From Solitalea canadensis DSM 3403 (GTDB lineage Bacteria; Bacteroidota; Bacteroidia; Sphingobacteriales; Sphingobacteriaceae): a stretch of 64,000 nucleotides of DNA. The stretch lies in NCBI RefSeq assembly GCF_000242635.2, contig NC_017770.1, forward strand, positions 4,910,669 to 4,974,668. The letters are read 5' to 3'. Positions 9,192 through 14,212 of this stretch are shown piece after piece. Below the pieces are notes generated by a model that was not told the DNA's origin, did not search any database, and saw only the letters and a program-made list of their open reading frames with translations. Position 1 is the first letter of the stretch; each line of letters starts with the position of its first letter. Both the position numbers and the translations under genes were made by a program.

Positions 9192-10185
9192 TTAGTGGTT
9201 TAGTTAAACGATATGGATATATGATGAAATAATAAATTACAAAGCTTAAAGAGGCAAGTATAATAAATAAACTTAACGCCATTGGCATTTGTGTATAGCG
9301 GGTAATAAAGCTTTCGAGAAAGCCAGCCATAATAAATACTGGAACCAGTCCGATTACTATTTTAAGGCCGTTTCTTGCACCTTGTTTAAAGGATTCTAAC
9401 CGCGAATAGGTTTTAGGGAATAAAATGCTGTTACCCATTACCAAACCGGCACAACCAGCCAAAATAATTGCCGAAATTTCTAGCGTTCCGTGTATCCAGA
9501 TCGACAAAACGGAGGTGAGTAATAATCCTTTTTGATAAAAGAAGAATTGAAAAGCGCCAAGCATAACGCCATTTGAGAATAAGATCCACGCGGTACCAAG
9601 CGAAAACAACACCCCTGCAACAAATGCCATAAACGATACTTTTATGTTGTTGATGGTAATACCCATAAACATATCCGCTTGTCCCTGGCTTTTGTAGATA
9701 GCCATTGGGTCTCCTTTTTCAATATTGGCGATTGTTTGGTTTACATAAGTATCTCCAAGAATCAATCGTACAAAGGTCTCGTCTTTAGCTGCAGAAAGTA
9801 CTCCAATAGACATTCCTATCATAAATAGCAGGAACGAATAGAGTAGTTGCTTGCGGTGTGTGGCAAGCGTTAATGGAAGCTCATATTTCCAAAACGTAAC
9901 AAAACGGTTTTTACTTTCCTTTTTGTTTTTGTAGATATTTAGATAGAACTTTGATGTAACCGCGTTTAGGTAGCGAGTGGTCGCAGAATCAGCATAAAAC
10001 GTACGTGAATAAGCTAAGTCGTCTGTAAGTTCTATAAAATTCTCAGCAATTTCATCAGGACTTCCATCTTTGTTGTTCTCAAAGTTTTTCCACTTTTGTT
10101 CGTTCTTTTGTACAAAAACTACTTCTCGCATATCAGACTCGCTCTCGTTAAGGTAAATGCTATGAAACTTTAAAGTATCAGCCAA
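9175..10185 (-). CDS. Stage II sporulation protein M (SpoIIM)-like membrane protein
   Basis: A 336-residue protein. A hydrophilic N-terminal 100 residues is followed by about five membrane segments with the SpoIIM-family hallmarks GTLEISAIILAG and HG in the middle of the membrane domain. The name comes from Bacillus, where SpoIIM helps septal peptidoglycan degradation, but this organism shows no other sporulation gene and the homologue likely works with the neighbouring MoxR system. It is the first gene of the minus-strand cluster. It is divergent from the RDD gene with only 46 bp between starts, so both promoters must lie in or near that gap. Confidence 0.87.
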   Translation of the reverse strand: MADTLKFHSIYLNESESDMREVVFVQKNEQKWKNFENNKDGSPDEIAENFIELTDDLAYSRTFYADSATTRYLNAVTSKFYLNIYKNKKESKNRFVTFWKYELPLTLATHRKQLLYSFLLFMIGMSIGVLSAAKDETFVRLILGDTYVNQTIANIEKGDPMAIYKSQGQADMFMGITINNIKVSFMAFVAGVLFSLGTAWILFSNGVMLGAFQFFFYQKGLLLTSVLSIWIHGTLEISAIILAGCAGLVMGNSILFPKTYSRLESFKQGARNGLKIVIGLVPVFIMAGFLESFITRYTQMPMALSLFIILASLSFVIYYFIIYPYRLTKPLNAVQD

Positions 10186-10231
10186 ATATATTTATTTTCG
10201 CTTCAGAAAAAATTTTTGCAACAAAATCTTT

Positions 10232-10957
10232 ATGAGTACCAACATCTCAGTACAAACCGCACAAAATGTTTACCTCGACTATGAATTAGCGAGTGTTGGA
10301 GACCGAATATTGTCAACCTTAATTGATTGGCTGATCATTGTAGTTTATTTTCTGTTTTGGGTTGTTGTTTTTTCAACGATTAGTCAGGAGCCTGGTTTTG
10401 CATTTTTATCACTGCTATCATTACCGGTTCTGTTCTATCATTTATTGATGGAAATTTTCTTCAATGGACAGTCAATTGGTAAGCGGGCAATGAAAATCCA
10501 AGTGGTTAAACTAGATGGAAGCACCCCTTCAATTGGAGATTATTTGCTGCGTTGGTTATTAAGAATTATCGATATCAGTACTTTTTATGGTGTAATAGGC
10601 TTGGTTACCATTGTTGCAAATGGAAAAGGTCAGCGAATTGGTGACCTTGCTGCCGGAACCACGGTAGTTAAGTTAAATAGTAATAAAGATTATCACGACA
10701 TCCCGGTTACGCGTATTGATCCAAGTTATAAAGTTAATTTCCCAGAGGTTACTTTGTTAAATGATGCAGATATCAACCTTATTAAGAAGATCATTAATCG
10801 AAGTTTAAAAGCAAATAGAGAAGATATGCTTGGCCCTGTTGCCAATAAAGTGAAAGAGATTACAGGGGTTCAATCACCTTTGAGTGATTATGTTTTCCTA
10901 CAAATCGTGATTAGCGATTATAATCATTTGGCAGGTATTACAGAATCGGTTGGATAG
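10232..10957 (+). CDS. RDD family membrane protein
   Basis: A 241-residue protein with the RDD domain: the family's Arg-Asp positions appear as VGDRILSTLIDW near residue 22 and again as GQRIGDLAAGTTVV after the third hydrophobic segment. Three membrane segments occupy the first 140 residues; the C-terminal 90 residues are soluble and helical. RDD proteins are implicated in ion or solute transport in some bacteria but mostly lack a known role. Divergent from the SpoIIM-like gene, it completes the cluster. Ten bases after its stop the first GACTCAAGACT-type repeat arm begins. Confidence 0.87.
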   Translation: MSTNISVQTAQNVYLDYELASVGDRILSTLIDWLIIVVYFLFWVVVFSTISQEPGFAFLSLLSLPVLFYHLLMEIFFNGQSIGKRAMKIQVVKLDGSTPSIGDYLLRWLLRIIDISTFYGVIGLVTIVANGKGQRIGDLAAGTTVVKLNSNKDYHDIPVTRIDPSYKVNFPEVTLLNDADINLIKKIINRSLKANREDMLGPVANKVKEITGVQSPLSDYVFLQIVISDYNHLAGITESVG

Positions 10958-10968
10958 TTTTTTAGTAC

Positions 10969-11002
10969 AGAGTCCAGAGTGCTGAGTCTTCACTTTACAC
11001 TC
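10969..11002. repeat. GACTCAAGACT-family repeat, left arm upstream of the S23 gene
   Basis: Reads AGAGTCCAGAGTGCTGAGTC followed by TTCACTTTACACTCGG. It is in inverted orientation relative to the copies at 11424-11490. It also matches the family at 30561-30592 (AGTCTTGAGTC). Confidence 0.65.
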
Positions 11003-11017
11003 GGTGTTGAATTTTCG

Positions 11018-11025
11018 TATGTTTG
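11018..11025 (+). promoter_or_regulatory. -7 promoter box (TATGTTTG) for the four-helix-bundle gene
   Basis: Exact TAnnTTTG match 26 bp upstream of the ATG at 11052. A TTTA at 10994-10997, 20 bp upstream, is a one-mismatch -33 element that lies within the left repeat. Confidence 0.5.
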
Positions 11026-11051
11026 GGATATTTATACTCTCAAAATCTACC

Positions 11052-11414
11052 ATGGGTACGTTCAGACAACTGCTTGTTTATAAGAAAGGCTTTGAATTAG
11101 CACAAGAAATTTATAGCATAACTAAAAATTTTCCTAAAGAAGAGTTATACAGCCTAACGGATCAGATCAGAAGAAGTTCTCGATCTGTTTGTGCGAATAT
11201 TGGGGAAGGTTATAGGAAAAGAAAATATCCAAAACATTTTATTTCTAAATTATCCGATTCTGATATGGAAAATTCAGAAACCCAGGTTTGGCTTGATTTC
11301 GCATTAGCAAACCATTACATTTCTCAACAGATATATTTAGAACTCGATAATAAAGCGGACGAAATCGCTCGTTTGCTAAATTATATGATGAATAATGTCG
11401 AAAAGTTTCAATAA
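11052..11414 (+). CDS. Four-helix-bundle protein (S23 / 23S rRNA intervening-sequence family)
   Basis: A 120-residue helical protein of the S23/bAvd-like family. It begins FRQLLVYKKGFELAQEIY and has the family hallmark SLTDQIRRSSRSVCANIGEGYRK at about residues 34-56. The rest predicts as two more long helices. The ATG at 11052 was chosen over the in-frame ATG at 11004 because the family starts here and the upstream codons read repeat DNA. Relatives are encoded in intervening sequences of 23S rRNA genes (Leptospira, Coxiella) or act as accessory proteins of diversity-generating retroelements, but many occur alone. This gene is flanked by inverted repeats, and its TAA stop overlaps the ATG of tag (TAATG). 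Confidence 0.88.
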   Translation: MGTFRQLLVYKKGFELAQEIYSITKNFPKEELYSLTDQIRRSSRSVCANIGEGYRKRKYPKHFISKLSDSDMENSETQVWLDFALANHYISQQIYLELDNKADEIARLLNYMMNNVEKFQ

Positions 11415-12040
11415 TGGAAAAAAGACTCAAAACTCAAGACTCAGAACTCGAGACTAAAAAAAACGGACTCAAAGCTCAAGACTCAGAACTAACAAGATGT
11501 GCCTGGTGCGGTACAGATCCTATTTATCAGAAATACCATGATGAAGAATGGGGTAAGGAAGTAAGGGATGATAAAACAATGTTTGAATTCTTGATTCTTG
11601 AAGGAGCTCAGGCAGGTTTAAGCTGGATAACAATTTTGAGGAGAAGAGATAACTATCGAAAAGCATTTGCCAATTTTGATGTTAAAAAAGTAGCCGCTTT
11701 TACAGAGAAAGATGTTGAGCGATTGATGCAGGATGAGGGAATTATAAGAAACCGACTCAAAATTAATGCAGCAGTAACCAATGCAAAGCTTTTTATTGAT
11801 ATTCAGAAAGAATTTGGCAGCTTTTGCGATTATATCTGGGGTTTTGTTCCGGAAGGAAAACCTATCATAAATAACAGAGCATCAACTAAAGAGGTGCCTG
11901 CCCGTACTGAAATTTCAGATGCCATAAGTAAAGACATGAAAAAAAGAGGATTTAAGTTCTTTGGAACCACAATCTGTTATGCACATATGCAAGCTACAGG
12001 TATGGTAAACGATCATACCAATGATTGTTTTGCTAAATAA
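11414..12040 (+). CDS. tag: DNA-3-methyladenine glycosylase I with a repeat-derived N-terminal extension
   Basis: Base-excision-repair glycosylase removing 3-methyladenine. The zinc-snap residues are all present: Cys in RCAWCG, His in YHDEEWG, and the C-terminal His and Cys in NDHTNDCF. The family normally begins one or two residues before RCAWCG. Here the only in-frame ATG lies 27 codons earlier, and the extension (KTQDSELETKK, KAQDSEL) is encoded by two 25-bp direct repeats 42 bp, that is 14 codons, apart. The start codon overlaps the stop of the four-helix-bundle gene, so translation is probably coupled to it. The extension is likely disordered and non-catalytic. The enzyme core is intact. 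Confidence 0.92.
   Translation: MEKRLKTQDSELETKKNGLKAQDSELTRCAWCGTDPIYQKYHDEEWGKEVRDDKTMFEFLILEGAQAGLSWITILRRRDNYRKAFANFDVKKVAAFTEKDVERLMQDEGIIRNRLKINAAVTNAKLFIDIQKEFGSFCDYIWGFVPEGKPIINNRASTKEVPARTEISDAISKDMKKRGFKFFGTTICYAHMQATGMVNDHTNDCFAK
11424..11490. repeat. GACTCAAGACT-family direct repeats inside the 5' end of tag
   Basis: Two 25-bp copies, 11424-11448 and 11466-11490, of GACTCAAA.CTCAAGACT plus CAGAACT. They differ at one base and are spaced 42 bp apart, so they keep the tag reading frame. They are inverted relative to the arm at 10969-11002. Confidence 0.85.
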
Positions 12041-12046
12041 AAATCT

Positions 12047-12115
12047 CGCAAAACCGCTAAGTCACAAAGTTTTTCAAATTATATAATGAACTCTTTGCGT
12101 CTTAGCGGCTTTGCT
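12047..12115. repeat. CGCAAAG-family dyad between convergent tag and the ceramidase-like gene
   Basis: The left arm 12047-12069 (CGCAAAACCGCTAAG...) pairs with the right arm 12093-12115 (...CTTAGCGGCTTTGC) around an AT-rich loop. It begins 7 bases after the tag stop and ends 9 bases before the convergent gene's stop, so it fills the whole gap and may terminate both transcripts. Confidence 0.78.
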
Positions 12116-12123
12116 TGATTTAT

Positions 12124-12840
12124 TTATATTCCAATCATTCTGTTTTCCCATTCATCTAAGCGATGTTCATTGCGGTCTACTTTATACACATACATGAACA
12201 TGAAGTTGGCTGCGAGAGCCCCGAATGTATGCCATAAAAAATGAGTGCCCATCGGCAAAATACCCCAACTGTCACTTATTCTGAAGAATAAAGCTAAACC
12301 AAAAGCCCCTAAGGCAAAGACAACCAATTTCCATTTATAGAAATTATTTACCAGTAAATGCGAAAATGTAGGACCTACTACAATTGCAGCCATAAATGCA
12401 TAGTTGATATTAATGGCGAAATGCGAATGCTCAGAAATGCTGAACTTCCATACAATACTTTGAATGATTAAGGCTCCTATAATTACTGATACGGCATAAT
12501 ATCTTTTTCGGGTAACTTTATACAAAAGATAAACACCTGCCATAAAACATAGAATAAGAATCGGAACCCAATCCATCAGTAGGAATGTATGAGACTCTCT
12601 GAAGGCGTGATAAAATGTACCGCCTACGGAGCCGATACCAAGAAAAATTATACAGGTAGTCAGAAACCAAAATTCCTTATATCGACCTTTTAATTTTAGG
12701 ACCCAATACACCGTCATTCCGACAAAAAATAAGCAGGAAAGTGCATTGAATGGTTCAACAATGAAGTGATCAAGGTTGGTTTCAGTGTAAACAGGTCCAC
12801 CGTCGGGCAGCAGCTGTAGTAAGGTAGAAAAGAGTGGCAT
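12124..12840 (-). CDS. Alkaline-ceramidase-like membrane hydrolase (CREST superfamily)
   Basis: A 238-residue integral membrane protein with about seven hydrophobic segments. CREST-family catalytic positions are visible: Ser and His in GIGSVGGTFYHAF near residue 75, an Asp in LLMDW, and the HxxxH pair in GTHFLWHTFG near residue 200. Family members hydrolyse amide bonds in ceramides or act as related metal-dependent membrane hydrolases. Many Bacteroidota make sphingolipids, so a ceramide-like substrate is plausible but not shown. Stands alone, convergent with tag and divergent from the PhzF gene. Confidence 0.72.
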   Translation of the reverse strand: MPLFSTLLQLLPDGGPVYTETNLDHFIVEPFNALSCLFFVGMTVYWVLKLKGRYKEFWFLTTCIIFLGIGSVGGTFYHAFRESHTFLLMDWVPILILCFMAGVYLLYKVTRKRYYAVSVIIGALIIQSIVWKFSISEHSHFAININYAFMAAIVVGPTFSHLLVNNFYKWKLVVFALGAFGLALFFRISDSWGILPMGTHFLWHTFGALAANFMFMYVYKVDRNEHRLDEWENRMIGI

Positions 12841-12972
12841 ATAATCCTCCTTTTTTAATGATTTTAACCTAAGTAGAGACGAATTGTTTGGGATTATTTA
12901 ATATACGAAAAATTTACATGCTTAAACTGTACCAATAATTAAATTGCAGCTTTTTAAAGCCAAATCTTTGAT

Positions 12973-13761
12973 ATGAACATCAAAATATACCAGATTGATG
13001 CTTTTGCATCGCAACTTTTCAAAGGTAACCCAGCAGCGGTGTGTCCTTTAAGTGAGTGGTTACCAGATGAGAAGATGAGGTTAATTGCAGCTGAAAATAA
13101 TTTGTCGGAAACGGCCTTCTTTGTTCAAAAAAATGGACAGGTAGAACTACGTTGGTTTACCCCAAAAATAGAGGTTAATTTATGCGGGCATGCAACTCTT
13201 GCTACTGCCTATGTTTTCTTTGAAGAAATGGGCTATCCGGAGGATGTAATCAGGTTTCAGACTAAAAGTGGAGAGTTAACAGTTGAAAAGAGGAACCACA
13301 TGTATATGCTAAATTTTCCGGCAAAGCATGCTGAACCCACATCTGCATACCCTCAACAAATGTTAGATGCACTCAAGTGCAATCCAGTAGAGATACTTAA
13401 ACATACAAACGACTTTATTGTTGTGGTAAGGACGCAACAGGAAGTGGCGCAATTGAGTCCTGATCATACTTTATTAAAAAACTCAGGCATTAGGGCCGTG
13501 GGGGTTACTGCTGTGGGAGATGAAGTTGATTTTGTTTCCCGGTTTTTTGCTCCGGGTTCTGGAGTTGATGAAGATCCTGTTACAGGTTCTGTGCACACCA
13601 TGTTAATTCCTTATTGGGCTAAAAAACTTAATAAAGAAGTTTTTTATGCAAAACAACTCTCAGAACGCGGAGGCACGTTGAAATGCAAACTAATTGGTGA
13701 TCGTGTAGAAATAGGTGGCGCTGCTAAACTGTTTCTTAAAGGAGAAATTTACCTGCATTAA
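12973..13761 (+). CDS. PhzF family isomerase/epimerase
   Basis: A 262-residue protein of the PhzF/diaminopimelate-epimerase fold. The N-terminus KIYQIDAFASQLFKGNPAAVCPL and the Glu in AAENNLSETAF (the PhzF general acid/base position, about residue 45) are clear. The C-terminal half has SRFFAPGSGVDEDPVTGSVH. In phenazine producers PhzF isomerises a dihydro-hydroxyanthranilate, but no phenazine genes are present, and stand-alone homologues are of unknown substrate. It is a single-gene unit upstream of the thr leader, with about 450 bp of non-coding DNA after it. Confidence 0.88.
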   Translation: MNIKIYQIDAFASQLFKGNPAAVCPLSEWLPDEKMRLIAAENNLSETAFFVQKNGQVELRWFTPKIEVNLCGHATLATAYVFFEEMGYPEDVIRFQTKSGELTVEKRNHMYMLNFPAKHAEPTSAYPQQMLDALKCNPVEILKHTNDFIVVVRTQQEVAQLSPDHTLLKNSGIRAVGVTAVGDEVDFVSRFFAPGSGVDEDPVTGSVHTMLIPYWAKKLNKEVFYAKQLSERGGTLKCKLIGDRVEIGGAAKLFLKGEIYLH

Positions 13762-13811
13762 CAAAAAGGCCGTTTTGGGTAACTGTACTAAGGTCATAAG
13801 GACTTGAGGAT

Positions 13812-13830
13812 CACTAAAAGGAAATTAGTG
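13812..13830 (+). terminator. Small hairpin after the PhzF gene
   Basis: Dyad CACTAA / TTAGTG with a 7-base loop, 51 bp after the stop. There is no real T-run, so it is a weak terminator candidate. Confidence 0.3.
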
Positions 13831-13862
13831 TTGGACATCGTAAAAGTGCATATAGTAGTTTT

Positions 13863-13877
13863 GTGTAAACTTTACAC
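13863..13877. promoter_or_regulatory. Perfect dyad GTGTAAA-c-TTTACAC (possible operator)
   Basis: A 7-1-7 palindrome about 70 bp upstream of the -33 box of the thr promoter. Symmetry of this size fits a dimeric DNA-binding protein. No identity can be given. Confidence 0.35.
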
Positions 13878-13948
13878 TTAGAATATCTTCGATCCGAACA
13901 AAAAAGAGAACTTAATACTTTTTAACAAGGTCTTTTTAACAAAAAAAT

Positions 13949-13978
13949 TTTGAGATTTTGTTAAAAGTCATAAGTTTG
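13949..13978 (+). promoter_or_regulatory. Promoter of the thr leader/operon
   Basis: The -33 TTTG at 13949-13952 and -7 TAAGTTTG at 13971-13978 are separated by 18 bp, close to the Bacteroidota consensus. The predicted transcript would begin just before the leader peptide's TTG at 13989. Confidence 0.62.
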
Positions 13979-13988
13979 CAATTAATAA

Positions 13989-14108
13989 TTGAAAAAATTG
14001 AAACCAGCGCAATTACATATTGAAAGTTTAGCAACCACTACCCCAGTGGCTGTCTGCGCTATTTCTACAATTATTACAACCACAATTATTACCCCTTGGG
14101 GGGTATAG
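13989..14108 (+). CDS. Putative thr operon leader peptide (39 aa, Thr/Ile-rich)
   Basis: A short frame opening at TTG 13989 (in-frame alternative TTG 13998; no ATG) and closing at TAG 14106-14108. The peptide starts LKKLKPAQLH, contains ATTTPVAVCAIS, then a run TIITTTIIT, and ends PWGV. Ten of 39 residues are not random: Thr codons occur in clusters of three, and Ile codons alternate with them. Thr and Ile are the two end products of this pathway, exactly the pattern of attenuator leaders such as enterobacterial thrL. It lies 105 bp upstream of thrA and immediately downstream of a good promoter. The non-ATG start is the main doubt. Confidence 0.62.
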   Translation: MKKLKPAQLHIESLATTTPVAVCAISTIITTTIITPWGV

Positions 14109-14212
14109 CTATATAATTCCGCGCCTACGGGCATTCTGTAAATCAATCAATCTTTTTAAATCTTTAGAAGCCAAACGTTTAAGTTTTAGGCATAACCCGT
14201 TTATACACATTT
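14006..14212 (+). promoter_or_regulatory. Candidate thr attenuator region
   Basis: Several dyads overlap the leader peptide: AGCGCA 14006-14011 with TGCGCT 14055-14060, CCACT 14035-14039 with AGTGG 14045-14049, and TACCCC 14090-14095 with GGGGTA 14100-14105. GCGC at 14121-14124 could compete for pairing. A clean GC hairpin plus U-tract is not evident; the T-rich stretch 14151-14156 lies about 20 bp past the last GC element. The region to thrA is otherwise empty. Leader-peptide control is inferred; the exact mechanism is unresolved. Confidence 0.42.

Larger units (their letters stand above)
10969..11490 (+). mobile_element. Candidate S23-associated element: four-helix-bundle gene bracketed by inverted repeats
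   Basis: The left end (10969-11002) reads AGAGTCCAGAGTGCTGAGTC. Its reverse complement, GACTCAGCACTC..GACT.. then A-rich, aligns with the right end at 11440-11465 (GACTCAGAACTCGAGACTAAA). Between them lies a complete four-helix-bundle gene with its own -7 promoter box. The left end begins 11 bases after the RDD stop. The right end lies inside the 5' end of tag and is translated as part of it. No transposase and no clear target-site duplication are visible, so mobility is inference. It could also be an old, fixed repeat. Confidence 0.4.

Noticed and set aside
11004-11051. Upstream ATG extending the four-helix-bundle protein by 16 residues
   Set aside because: The added codons include the promoter box and do not resemble the family N-terminus; ATG 11052 fits.
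11414-11492. Tag as a frameshifted or fused gene
   Set aside because: The frame is uninterrupted and all zinc-snap residues are present. The unusual part is only an in-frame N-terminal extension.
13762-13948. A small gene between phzF and the thr promoter
   Set aside because: Frames are short and interrupted, without a ribosome site or promoter box; only small dyads were seen.
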